Positions 25,446 through 34,465 are shown, counted from the stretch's first letter. The stretch is DNA of 64,000 nt from Mucilaginibacter sp. KACC 22063 (GCF_028736115.1 NZ_CP117877.1:2728001-2792000), one strand, 5' to 3'. Translations and numbers: made by a program. Notes: generated from the letters alone by a model not told the origin.

Positions 25446-26228
25446 TTACATTGATGGCTTGAAACTGAATTCTATAACAGCCGATTCACCTAAAATAACC
25501 TGATCCCCTTCCTGTAACCGGTGCCCTATTTGGGTAGAGTTAAGCTTGATCAGGTTTTCATCATTAACAGACCTGATTTTAATTTTGTTTCCGGGTGGTA
25601 CACCGCCTTCATCGGCGAAGATCATAAAGCTATCATGCTCGTCGCTCCACTCGATATGGGCATGTTGCCTGCTGATATATTTATTACTTTCGTTTGCAGC
25701 ATCACCGGGAAAAGCGATTTGGTTGATCCTGAAAAAACCGTCCTTTACTTGCACCTTACGCTCACGGCCGATGTTCACCTTTGAATCATCCGAATGAAGC
25801 TCATACTGTTCTTTTTCAGCTTCGCCGGCTAATACCCGCACATAAGCCGTATAAGACTTTTGTATCACGTGCTGCTTGGTGCGAATAAACAAAGCCGCAG
25901 GAAGATTAGCAACCTTGATTGCCTCAGACGGCAACTCCTCAACAAAGTTGGTATCCAGCGCCCAGCCAGAAGGCAATGCTAAAGCATAATCATCAGCAAT
26001 GCGTTGTATTTCCTGCTTAAACTGATCAGGTTGTTCTACCCCTATCGCAGCTTCGTATAAATGGCGGTCTTCTGGCAAACAGGCAATAAACAATTGCAAA
26101 CCTTTAATGGCATCACCTTCGCCTTCCATTTTTTGCAATTGGTCTTTTACAAATCGCAATAAAGCATCACGCAAACCTTTAACATCGGTTGGGCGTTCGT
26201 TCGAATTACTTTTAAACAGGTTGAACAT
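25446..26228 (-). CDS. FHA-domain protein
   Basis: A 260-residue cytoplasmic protein. Residues 1-145 are an unassigned helical/mixed region. Residues about 150-255 are a forkhead-associated domain with the conserved VNIGRER turn, SRQHAHIEW and the late LQEGDQVILG. FHA domains bind phosphothreonine peptides. In this operon (between the SEDS-PBP fusion and kinase B) it is a likely reader of kinase A/B phosphorylation, much as FhaB is in mycobacteria. Confidence 0.88.
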   Translation of the reverse strand: MFNLFKSNSNERPTDVKGLRDALLRFVKDQLQKMEGEGDAIKGLQLFIACLPEDRHLYEAAIGVEQPDQFKQEIQRIADDYALALPSGWALDTNFVEELPSEAIKVANLPAALFIRTKQHVIQKSYTAYVRVLAGEAEKEQYELHSDDSKVNIGRERKVQVKDGFFRINQIAFPGDAANESNKYISRQHAHIEWSDEHDSFMIFADEGGVPPGNKIKIRSVNDENLIKLNSTQIGHRLQEGDQVILGESAVIEFSFKPSM

Positions 26229-26241
26229 AACTTCTCATATC

Positions 26242-29200
26242 TTATTGTTGTGCCGATGTATCTGGTTGTTCATCAGCAGGTTCCTCAGTTTTTATAATTG
26301 TTTTAGCTGGCTTTACAGCACTTGCAACTGCTTTGTTAGCTAAAATACTTTTTATGTAGCCTTTCTTTAGCAGTATGGGCACAATGTCTTTCCCGGCAAG
26401 ATGCACCGCATTTGATGAGCCTTTGGTATTTTCAATACGGATACATGTTACAATGGTACCCTTACCATCGGCCTTTGGCGCAAAGAACACATACCACCCA
26501 TCATTGATCTGTTCGCCCTTCCAGATACGCTCGGGCGTACCGGTTTTACCAGCGACGTTTAATCCCAAGATCCACGCTTTTGGTGCGCTCTGCTCAATCA
26601 TGTATTGCGTAATAAGCTGTGCATATTGCGGGTTATTAGCCAGATCAGCGCTTTTATGTACCGCTGTAACCGAATCGCTTACTTTAAGAACGTAACGATT
26701 AGCCATTAAAGTACCGTGATTAGCCACTCCGGAAACAAGTCGTGCAACGGAAGCGGGTGTAGCAATCAGTTCGCCCTGTCCCCAAGCCATACCGGATATG
26801 CCCTTTGCCCGTGTTTTACGGATGTTATTAGGATCATAAGGCGGCTTGGTTTTAAATTCTGTTTTGCGCCATAGTTCCCGCCATTTTTCTTCTTGTTTAA
26901 TATTATCCGGCTTTTTACCATAGAAGTACCCGCCTACACCGTGCAGAAACATACCTGTCTTCATATACAACGTCGCCATATCTTCCTGCAAATGTTCCTC
27001 ATTGGCCAGTTTTATAAAGTAAACGTTATTGGATTTGGCAATAGCGCGTTCCATGGTAATTAATCCTGTTTCGTCGGGCTCAAAACCTTTTGTACGAATA
27101 CGCTCAAAGCTTTGTACTTCAAACTTGCGGTCGGCAGCGGCAATGCCCAGTTTATTAAATGCAGCCATAGAAGTAAGCACCTTAGCTGTTGAACCCGGTG
27201 GCGTAGCGTAGGTAAAGCCTAAGTCAGTAGTGGTCATCCAATACGGTAAGGTATTTTGCTCCGATTGACTCATGGTCAGTTGATCCCAGTTACGTACAGG
27301 CGGTAAAGGATAAACAGCTGATGCCAGTACATCGCCGGTTTCGGCTTCCATTACGACCACTGATACCCGGTTGTTTTTCACAGAATCGTCCGCAGCAAGT
27401 GATTGTTGTATATTGGTTTGTAACGAAGCATCCATACTAAGCTGAACATTACGGTTACGCTTTTTGAAGGCTTCAACATCGGCGCTGTTGATACCGGCTA
27501 AGAGTAACGGTGCAATGGCGCTGTAATCAGTTTTGGCAACCGTCATTTCCTTTACATTTCTTGGCAGAAAGCGGTCTTCCTGGAAACGGGATGCCGTTAC
27601 GTTAAAGCTGGTTACAGGCGTTTTAAAGCCACGCAATTCTGCGGCGTGTTCATATTCGGCAAAGTAACCGTTAGTGCTGCCATTGAATACACCCGTATTT
27701 TCATCGCCCACCCAAAAGAACATCTGCTCTTCAAAAGGGTAATAACGGTCTAAACGTTTGTGCGTGGCCGAATCCAGATTATAATTCTGTATGCCCGCAT
27801 TGCTGAGCATCTTTATCTGCTTACGGATCAGCTCGGGATTACTGGTTGCTAATACCAAGCCATTACGGTCATACAATGACCCTGCCTGTAGCTTGTTCAT
27901 TAATATAGCAATGCGCGGATTGTAACTAAACATACGCGCACCGCTTTTATCGGCAACAAGTGCAGGTTGTACCACCCATTTTTTATTGTTGAATAAATAT
28001 TTTGAAACGCTCAACGTCAGCAATACTAAACCAACGCAAGCGGCCAGTAAGGCAGGTACCAGGTTTTTGTCCTGCTTTTCGGCAATGTAAGTCATCTGTA
28101 CCGGTGTACCCTTAACCCTTGATGCTGATAGCAGGAAACCTACTGCTACAAGATTTGCCACCAATGATGAACCACCATAGCTTTCAAATGGCAGGGAAAC
28201 ACCTGATAATGGTAAAGCCCCAACGGAGCCGCCCGCAATCAGCAAAAATTGCACAAACGTACAAATACCTATGCCCGCACATAAATAGAATAAAAATGGC
28301 GTACCCGTTTGTCGCCCGATATTTATCGCGCGGTGGAGGATCATCAGGAACAGGATGAAGATGCAAACGATCCCTGTCCAGCCAAACTCTTCCCCGATTG
28401 ATGGCAGTATCATATCTGTATGCGCTTCAGGAATGGTTTTGGCAAAACTTTCGCCAGCCCCTTGCCCGGTAACACCACCTGCCGACATAGCCCATAAACC
28501 GTTAGCTACCTGATCGCCGCCATATACTTCGTTGTTCCAAGGGTCTTGCCAAATAGCTTTACGTTCTTTTAAACGCTGAACCGGTCCTGCAAAATACTGA
28601 TCAAGATGCGGGATCTGATCAATCGTCAGAAATGCCATCATGATTATCAGCGTCATGATTGCTGATTCACTTAGTTGCCTGCGTTTGTAAAGCATAAACA
28701 GCGCAATGACAGCTCCGGCTACAAGTGTAGACAACCAGATATTTTTAAGCAACCATATAGAAAGCACATACAACACCACAGATGCAGCCATAAAAGTAAA
28801 GTCGCCGCGGGAGAAGGAGAAAAGAATGATGAAGGTAAAACACACCACCATTGCAGGTCCTAAATCGCCCAATATCAGGAACAGCATCAGCGTGGCCAAA
28901 ATAGCCAGCAAGGCAAAACCGAAAAATGTAAGGCGTTTTTTAAATGTAGGGTACTCGCTGATAAAGCGCTCATTTGCGGCAAAGAACCCCGCCAGAAACA
29001 ATACTACCAGATATTTGACAAACTCACTCGGCTGAAAGCCAAAAAGATTAACCCTAACACCGCTACCTTCGGGGCCTGTACCAAATTTAACCAGCATAGC
29101 CAGCAAACCAATTGCAATAACAATCCAGGGCCAGCCATTGGCAGCACTGTTGGTGTTTTTAAATACAAACAAGCGGTATAAAGAAGCGTCCGGATTAAAC

Positions 29201-30393
29201 CTGCGTACATTAAAAGCCTGGATAACCAACAAGGCAACCATGCCCAAAGCAAAATAATTAAGTGTATCGCGTGCAAGGAAACGGTCGCGCAATGGATCCT
29301 GAATACTTAGTAGTGCTAAAAACGAAAGCCCGGTTAATATCATGATCAATGGCAGCAAAAGCTGATCTGCTTCAGCAAACCAAACGCTCATGATGATATG
29401 CACGATCAGAAATGCCGCGAAAAAACATCCGGCAATGATCCAGTACCATTTATTAAAATCCTGCGGAGTGCGGATAATCAGCGATTTCTCTTTCTTCAGA
29501 ATATTAAAATCACGGGTAGGTAAAAGTTTGACGGTATGTGGCGCTTGCTGGAAAGTGAAGGAAGCATCTTCTGTAAGCTCTGTTACACCCTGTGAACGCC
29601 CAAACTGGTAGCCCGGTTGCAATGGCAATAACTGGAATGCCTTACCATCCGGCAGGTTTTTAAATGCAAACTCACCTTGTGCGTTAGTCCTTGCGTAAGC
29701 AGTAAGTGATTGCAAATGCTTTTGCTTAGCAGAATCTAATGCGAAAATCTTTTTTACAGTGTTGCTGCTATCGGTAAATGTCTGCGGTTCTCCGTCGTCG
29801 TTATCTGTGCTGATACTATCCTGGGGTAAAACTAATCTTAGCCTTACCAACACACCCGCAACAGGTTCTTTTTTATTAAGTACCGAACCACTAATGCTGT
29901 AATGCCCTATGGCCAAATCATTTGCATCTGCGATTTGCGGCGGATGGTTACGTTCCTGTACAAAGCGAATAGAATCGTCGCCTGTGTAGCCTAATAAAAC
30001 CCTGGAAGCCTCTACCCTTTTCCTGAATGATTCACCACCTTTTTCAAAAGCTTCATCGGCGTTTACAAAAAACTGCTTTTTGTTTAGTTCGCCAATATTG
30101 TCAAATGTTTCACCCGGTCTTATGCGGTCAGCAACTACCGATTCGATCAGGTCAATATCTTTTTTATCATCAAAATAATAGCCTTTTCCTAATAAGCGCT
30201 TTACTTGTGCGGCAGGTCTTTTGGCATTAAGATTAACCATGGTACCATCCTGCAAACGGCTATTTACATCTGTAAAGTTGCGTTGCAATACCTGGTACAA
30301 TTCGAAGAACAACAAGCCAAGCACAACGGTTGCCAGCAGCAGGAAAAGCCTCTCTTTTGTTCGTGAAGGTTTTTGAGGTAGATGTTGTTCCAT
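26242..30393 (-). CDS. RodA/FtsW (SEDS) - class B penicillin-binding protein fusion
   Basis: A 1383-residue membrane protein joining both halves of a peptidoglycan synthase. Order: membrane helix (15-36); extracytoplasmic region with a carboxypeptidase-regulatory/SpaA-like beta domain (about 160-290, YSISGSVLNKKEPVAGVLVR and TNAQGEFAFKNLPDG); SEDS glycosyltransferase core (about 315-760, GFQPSEF 452, DLGPAMV 510, PEAHTD 655-660, LPFESYGGSS 734-743); an anchor helix (777-800); then a PBP with dimerisation region (GSLYDRNGLVLA) and transpeptidase. All catalytic motifs are intact: SxxK S1068/K1071, SxN S1121, KTG 1283-1285. Elsewhere these are separate interacting proteins. The ATG follows the PP2C stop directly (TAAATG). 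Confidence 0.95.
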   Translation of the reverse strand: MEQHLPQKPSRTKERLFLLLATVVLGLLFFELYQVLQRNFTDVNSRLQDGTMVNLNAKRPAAQVKRLLGKGYYFDDKKDIDLIESVVADRIRPGETFDNIGELNKKQFFVNADEAFEKGGESFRKRVEASRVLLGYTGDDSIRFVQERNHPPQIADANDLAIGHYSISGSVLNKKEPVAGVLVRLRLVLPQDSISTDNDDGEPQTFTDSSNTVKKIFALDSAKQKHLQSLTAYARTNAQGEFAFKNLPDGKAFQLLPLQPGYQFGRSQGVTELTEDASFTFQQAPHTVKLLPTRDFNILKKEKSLIIRTPQDFNKWYWIIAGCFFAAFLIVHIIMSVWFAEADQLLLPLIMILTGLSFLALLSIQDPLRDRFLARDTLNYFALGMVALLVIQAFNVRRFNPDASLYRLFVFKNTNSAANGWPWIVIAIGLLAMLVKFGTGPEGSGVRVNLFGFQPSEFVKYLVVLFLAGFFAANERFISEYPTFKKRLTFFGFALLAILATLMLFLILGDLGPAMVVCFTFIILFSFSRGDFTFMAASVVLYVLSIWLLKNIWLSTLVAGAVIALFMLYKRRQLSESAIMTLIIMMAFLTIDQIPHLDQYFAGPVQRLKERKAIWQDPWNNEVYGGDQVANGLWAMSAGGVTGQGAGESFAKTIPEAHTDMILPSIGEEFGWTGIVCIFILFLMILHRAINIGRQTGTPFLFYLCAGIGICTFVQFLLIAGGSVGALPLSGVSLPFESYGGSSLVANLVAVGFLLSASRVKGTPVQMTYIAEKQDKNLVPALLAACVGLVLLTLSVSKYLFNNKKWVVQPALVADKSGARMFSYNPRIAILMNKLQAGSLYDRNGLVLATSNPELIRKQIKMLSNAGIQNYNLDSATHKRLDRYYPFEEQMFFWVGDENTGVFNGSTNGYFAEYEHAAELRGFKTPVTSFNVTASRFQEDRFLPRNVKEMTVAKTDYSAIAPLLLAGINSADVEAFKKRNRNVQLSMDASLQTNIQQSLAADDSVKNNRVSVVVMEAETGDVLASAVYPLPPVRNWDQLTMSQSEQNTLPYWMTTTDLGFTYATPPGSTAKVLTSMAAFNKLGIAAADRKFEVQSFERIRTKGFEPDETGLITMERAIAKSNNVYFIKLANEEHLQEDMATLYMKTGMFLHGVGGYFYGKKPDNIKQEEKWRELWRKTEFKTKPPYDPNNIRKTRAKGISGMAWGQGELIATPASVARLVSGVANHGTLMANRYVLKVSDSVTAVHKSADLANNPQYAQLITQYMIEQSAPKAWILGLNVAGKTGTPERIWKGEQINDGWYVFFAPKADGKGTIVTCIRIENTKGSSNAVHLAGKDIVPILLKKGYIKSILANKAVASAVKPAKTIIKTEEPADEQPDTSAQQ

Positions 30394-31842
30394 TTATTTC
30401 TTTGAGGTGGTACTTGTTGTATCGGTTTTAAATACTGTTGATGGCAACCAACCGGTTATACTTTTCCCCTGCGGTGTACTGAATGAAACCTGCACAGGCA
30501 TTTTGCAATTGCTAAACTTTACGCCACGCAGCACAAGGTTATTATTGTAAGAACCAATCGCCGTTTCAAAGCCATCAAAACTTACATGGTAAAAAACGAC
30601 TACCTTGTTTTTGTCAGATAAATGGAACGCGGGGCCTTTGAACGCTGAATCGGCTTTAAAAACGATATTTCCTTTACCCTTAATATATAAGGTGTCCTTA
30701 GCGATACTGATAGTGCTATCTATAGCAATCGGAGTTTTATAAGCCGTGTCAGACAGATTTAAAGTATCACCTTTTAATGAAGCTATCTGGCTCATCAATT
30801 TTTGCTGACTTGCACTTAAAGTTTTTGCCGCAGTAGTGTCTTTAGGGGCTACGCTTCCTTGTTGTGAAACTGGTTTACCTTTCAGATATAACCAAACAGT
30901 AGAACCTAAAAACAACAGGCACAACAATGTTAGTATCGTAACCACTCCTTTATTATTAGTGTTTTTAATAACGTGGTTATCAATAACTGGCTCCTCCTCT
31001 TCTACTGTGCGATGATTTTCAGGCTCGGGTTCTGAAGATGGTTTACTTTTAGGCTCAATTGCTGCCGGCATTACTGCATTTTGACGGGCAGGTGACTTAT
31101 CATTTTTAACCAGTACCGCGGTAATATTATCGTGCCCGCCATTATGGTTAGCCAGGTTAACCAGGTTTTTGGCTTTTTCTTTTAATGAATTTGGCGCGGC
31201 TAAGATCTCAGTCAGATCGTGCTTATTTACCATATCGGTAAGGCCATCGCTGCAAAGCAACAGCAAATCACCCGGTAAAAATGGCGAGGTACCTGTCTCA
31301 ACATAATTCTGCTGATCGCGGACATTGGATTCAAAGCCAAGCGCTTTGTTAATTTCATTACGTTTTGGATGACCCATCGCCGCCTCTTCGGTTAGCCTGC
31401 CGCTATCTTCCAGGAAACCCACGAAAGAATGGTCGTTTGTAAGCTTTACTAATGATCCGTCGCGAAACAAATACAAACGTGTATCACCAATATGACCGTA
31501 ATACAACTGGTTGTTTTCTACATCGGCTACTACCAGCGTACAAACACACGCCATACTTTCCAGCTTTTTATCGGCTATGCGCTCCTGGAAAATATTATCA
31601 TTGGCAACAAGAAATGCCTCATCTATGGCTTTCTCAATATTGTTTAATTTGCCATCCAGTTGCTCGATCAATGTTACGCGGGCAATGCCTGCTGCAACCT
31701 CGCCGCCCGAGTAGCCTCCAACCCCATCTATGGCAGCAGCAATGATGTACTTACCGTCAGATGTAGGCTGGGCAATGTAAGCATCCTCGTTATTACTACG
31801 CTGCTTACCAGTATCTGTTATTCCAAAATAGTTTTCAGCCAT
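30394..31842 (-). CDS. Membrane PP2C-type Ser/Thr phosphatase (PstP-like)
   Basis: A 482-residue phosphatase starting at ATG 31842 (MAENYFGITDTGKQR); the longer frame upstream reads through a micro-ORF region. The PPM/PP2C domain spans about 1-245 with all metal-binding motifs: NNEDAY, AAIDGVGG (Asp39), LLCSDGLTDMV (Asp199), GGHDNITAVLV (Asp238). An acidic linker, one membrane helix (299-320) and a periplasmic domain of about 160 residues follow. That domain has short repeated beta-strand patterns resembling a parallel beta-helix (IAKDTLYIKGKGNIVFKAD, NLVLRGVKFSNCK). It should reverse phosphorylation by kinases A and B. A periplasmic sensory domain on a PP2C is unusual. Confidence 0.92.
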   Translation of the reverse strand: MAENYFGITDTGKQRSNNEDAYIAQPTSDGKYIIAAAIDGVGGYSGGEVAAGIARVTLIEQLDGKLNNIEKAIDEAFLVANDNIFQERIADKKLESMACVCTLVVADVENNQLYYGHIGDTRLYLFRDGSLVKLTNDHSFVGFLEDSGRLTEEAAMGHPKRNEINKALGFESNVRDQQNYVETGTSPFLPGDLLLLCSDGLTDMVNKHDLTEILAAPNSLKEKAKNLVNLANHNGGHDNITAVLVKNDKSPARQNAVMPAAIEPKSKPSSEPEPENHRTVEEEEPVIDNHVIKNTNNKGVVTILTLLCLLFLGSTVWLYLKGKPVSQQGSVAPKDTTAAKTLSASQQKLMSQIASLKGDTLNLSDTAYKTPIAIDSTISIAKDTLYIKGKGNIVFKADSAFKGPAFHLSDKNKVVVFYHVSFDGFETAIGSYNNNLVLRGVKFSNCKMPVQVSFSTPQGKSITGWLPSTVFKTDTTSTTSKK

Positions 31843-31933
31843 TACGTTTTCCCGAACTTTTAATATCATTAAAATGCGCTGCCAGTAACAGCACACATAC
31901 CACAAGCAGGCCTATTGATAAAATATGCGACAT
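31835..31933 (-). CDS. 32-residue single-helix membrane micro-ORF
   Basis: The ATG at 31933 overlaps the stop of the preceding FHA-like gene (TGATG), and its TGA lies just inside the PP2C start (ATGGCTGA), so it is coupled at both ends. The predicted peptide MSHILSIGLLVVCVLLLAAH plus a short basic tail is one membrane helix. The double coupling makes translation plausible. Conservation has not been checked, and the function is unknown. Confidence 0.5.
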   Translation of the reverse strand: MSHILSIGLLVVCVLLLAAHFNDIKSSGKRNG

Positions 31934-32886
31934 CAGCTTTTGAAAATATTAATGCCTACAATACCGTTTAAAATAATGCGAGAGTTATAAGGCAATCCTA
32001 TCCATTGTGGTGAATTGATATCGCTTGCCGGTACTTCATTTTCATTAATCATTGTTTTTTCTCCGAAAGAAGCTACATATAGATTACCATCGGCTGTATT
32101 AAAACGGATCTGCAAATGCGGACTGTTCACCCACTCAGATGGTATCTTAAACAGGTTGTCTTCTTCGCGGGTATCTTCGCTGCCCGAAACAATAATATCT
32201 TCATTACGCATCAGGTATTCAACCTTTTTACCGCTGAACTGTCTGTCGGGCAATATGGTCTCCAGCCTTGCATAGGTTTTAACATCCTTTTGCTGTTGTG
32301 CAGGCTCGTCTTTAAACTGCAACTTATCTTCATAAGGCAACTCGTAATAACCCTCGCTGTAATAGGTAAAGTCTTTTAGCACTTCCTGGCTCACGTCAAA
32401 GGTTTGTGCGATACCCGTTTGTCTTGGGATAAATGTTACACGCAGGTTTTCTTCTTTTTTATTGCTTTCGGGAAGCAGCTTACCAATGAAGCCTTTATCA
32501 CCTTTGCTATACTGCGGGTTTGATACCAGCCTGAACACCCATTTTGAACTTGACGGAGCTACCGTTTTACCCTGTGCCCGGTATTCATTTAGAACCTCGT
32601 AAAATTTCTTCACGCATTCGTTAACAATAAGGCCGAAGATTCCTTGTTTGTTATCCATAAATTCGCGGTAGTCCTGCGTGCTGAAGATGATAATAAACTC
32701 GTGGTAAAATACTACCCTATCGGCAAATGAAAGCTGGGCAATGGAATCAGTGAACTTTTGAATGATGTATTTATAAACATCATCGGGTGTAAGTGCATCA
32801 GGTATTTTGATCTTGCCCTGACCGGCATTAGTTAAAAACCAATCTTGTATGCCGAGGCGTTCCCAAAAGTTAGGTTTCGATTCCAT
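31933..32886 (-). CDS. FHA-like protein with FhaA-type N-terminal region
   Basis: A 317-residue protein starting at ATG 32886 (MESKPNF; the preceding TTG is ignored). Residues 1-130 form a helical/strand domain (VVFYHEFIIIFSTQDYREF, then VNECVKKFYEVLNEYRAQG) whose pattern recalls the DUF3662 N-domain of mycobacterial FhaA. This is a resemblance by eye. The C-terminal 95 residues look like a degenerate FHA domain (VNSPHLQIRFNT, INENEVP, NSRIILNG) that lacks a clear GR...SRxH pair. It is encoded directly after kinase A (42-base gap). Confidence 0.7.
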   Translation of the reverse strand: MESKPNFWERLGIQDWFLTNAGQGKIKIPDALTPDDVYKYIIQKFTDSIAQLSFADRVVFYHEFIIIFSTQDYREFMDNKQGIFGLIVNECVKKFYEVLNEYRAQGKTVAPSSSKWVFRLVSNPQYSKGDKGFIGKLLPESNKKEENLRVTFIPRQTGIAQTFDVSQEVLKDFTYYSEGYYELPYEDKLQFKDEPAQQQKDVKTYARLETILPDRQFSGKKVEYLMRNEDIIVSGSEDTREEDNLFKIPSEWVNSPHLQIRFNTADGNLYVASFGEKTMINENEVPASDINSPQWIGLPYNSRIILNGIVGINIFKS

Positions 32887-32928
32887 CAAGTAAATTATAT
32901 AATCTAAATTTAAATCATTCCTTCAACA

Positions 32929-34329
32929 TCATAATTCAGATGATGTTTGCAAAGCTTGTGTTTGATCGTTGTTTGCATCTCCCTGTTCAGGGTTAACCGG
33001 AGTTGTATTTGTTGTATCTGTCTGTGGCTTTATGCTGGTGTCAGGCACATTGTCCGGTTGTTGTTTAGCAGGCTTTATTTTTTGCGTATCATTAGTGCTA
33101 TCTGGGTTTTGATTTACAGGATTCTGTCCAAGCGGCACACCATTATCTCCGATAGAATTAGTCTTGTTTGCGGTATCGCTTCTTACTGAATCTGTAAACG
33201 TGCTATTTTTGTTGGGATCTACATGATTATTCTTATAGAATAAGGTATAATAACCCGCCATAACCATTGAGCTGACCAGCAAAATGATCATCAAAATAAA
33301 AAGAGGCTTTGATATCTGCACATTTGACGACTGATCTTCCATTGCCGCATTTTTGGCAATAGGATCATAAAGCAAGGCACGCAAACGTTCGTTTTCTGCC
33401 TGTAGTTCACCATTGGTAGCGCCAGAAATACTCGACTTATTTATGGCATCATGAAGGGCTATTCCATTAGCATAACGGCTTTCCGGATTTTTAGCCAGGC
33501 AAGTATTAATCAGCCTTACCAGCCAATCAGGCACCAGCATTTCGGTAGCCTTTTTTTCATCACTCCAAGTGGCAGGTAAGTTCCTTTGCCTCAACGATAG
33601 TAGATCCGGAGGCATTTCCTCAATGTGTTTTAACCGTACAGTGTTCCTGGCATTCTCGCTGTTATCTGTTAATGGGAAAGGCACCTGCCCTGCCAGTAAC
33701 TCAAACATCACTACACCATAGCTGTAAATGTCCGTTTGAAAAAGCATTTGCCCATCGTTTTGTTCAGGTGCCATAAACTCTATAGCACCTGCATTACGCA
33801 CACTGCTGCGGCGCTGCTCGTCAGACATGATAGCCAATCCGAAATCAAGCAATACATAATTGCCCGAATGGATATTAAATTTTACGTTATTGCTTTTGAT
33901 GTCGCCATGTTTAACACCTACTTTATGGCAGTGGCTTAGCGCACACGCTAACTGATCAGCAACTTTAATAGCCTCTTTAATGGTGAAAATTTTATCGTGA
34001 GGCGGCTGCAATAGTTCTTCCAGGTCAGGGCCCTCAATGTATTCCATTTCAATGAAAGGAAACGAACCGCTTTCGGTAAGCCCCGAGCTAAGTATCTTTA
34101 CCACATTAGGATTAGGTTCCTGATTAACCTTTTTCAGTTTTTCAACCTCATTCTGAAAACGGCGGAAGTTTTTATCATCCTCGCTTTCATGGTAGATCGG
34201 CGTGGGTATTAGCTTTACTGCCGTCATGATAGGGCCAACGCGGCGGCCTTTATATACAGACCCTTGTCCACCGGTGCGTAAAGCCCCCATGTTTTCCAAA
34301 CCCTCGGCTATTGTAAAAACTTTACTCAT
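32929..34329 (-). CDS. Membrane Ser/Thr protein kinase A (PknB-like)
   Basis: A 466-residue Hanks kinase, first gene of the operon. The kinase domain is about 10-296: RTGGQGSVYKG, Lys39 in TAVKL, HGDIKSNN (Asp143, non-RD), DFG 162-164, APE. A coiled coil (about 305-320) and a membrane helix (about 343-366) follow, then a periplasmic tail of about 100 residues rich in Asn, Thr, Gln and Pro, with no PASTA repeats. It is a paralogue of kinase B, differing mainly outside the kinase domain. It probably phosphorylates the FHA proteins and cell-wall synthesis proteins of the same operon. No clean TAnnTTTG box was found upstream (TATATTAG is the nearest match). Confidence 0.93.
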   Translation of the reverse strand: MSKVFTIAEGLENMGALRTGGQGSVYKGRRVGPIMTAVKLIPTPIYHESEDDKNFRRFQNEVEKLKKVNQEPNPNVVKILSSGLTESGSFPFIEMEYIEGPDLEELLQPPHDKIFTIKEAIKVADQLACALSHCHKVGVKHGDIKSNNVKFNIHSGNYVLLDFGLAIMSDEQRRSSVRNAGAIEFMAPEQNDGQMLFQTDIYSYGVVMFELLAGQVPFPLTDNSENARNTVRLKHIEEMPPDLLSLRQRNLPATWSDEKKATEMLVPDWLVRLINTCLAKNPESRYANGIALHDAINKSSISGATNGELQAENERLRALLYDPIAKNAAMEDQSSNVQISKPLFILMIILLVSSMVMAGYYTLFYKNNHVDPNKNSTFTDSVRSDTANKTNSIGDNGVPLGQNPVNQNPDSTNDTQKIKPAKQQPDNVPDTSIKPQTDTTNTTPVNPEQGDANNDQTQALQTSSEL

Positions 34330-34437
34330 TGTTACCCTTTTTCAGCTAATATAGTTGTATCAACTCACATTTAAGTGTTTTGTTTAATTGGATTTTAATA
34401 GCCTGATATACATTAAGATTGAATTTACATAAAAGCT

Positions 34438-34465
34438 TTTGACTTTACGCTAAACATTATCTTTG
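34438..34465 (+). promoter_or_regulatory. Acyltransferase promoter TTTG-N16-TATCTTTG
   Basis: TATCTTTG at 34458-34465 is a perfect -7 box; TTTG lies 16 nt upstream. The box ends 4 nt before the ATG at 34470, so the mRNA should begin at or beside the start codon (leaderless). Confidence 0.6.
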
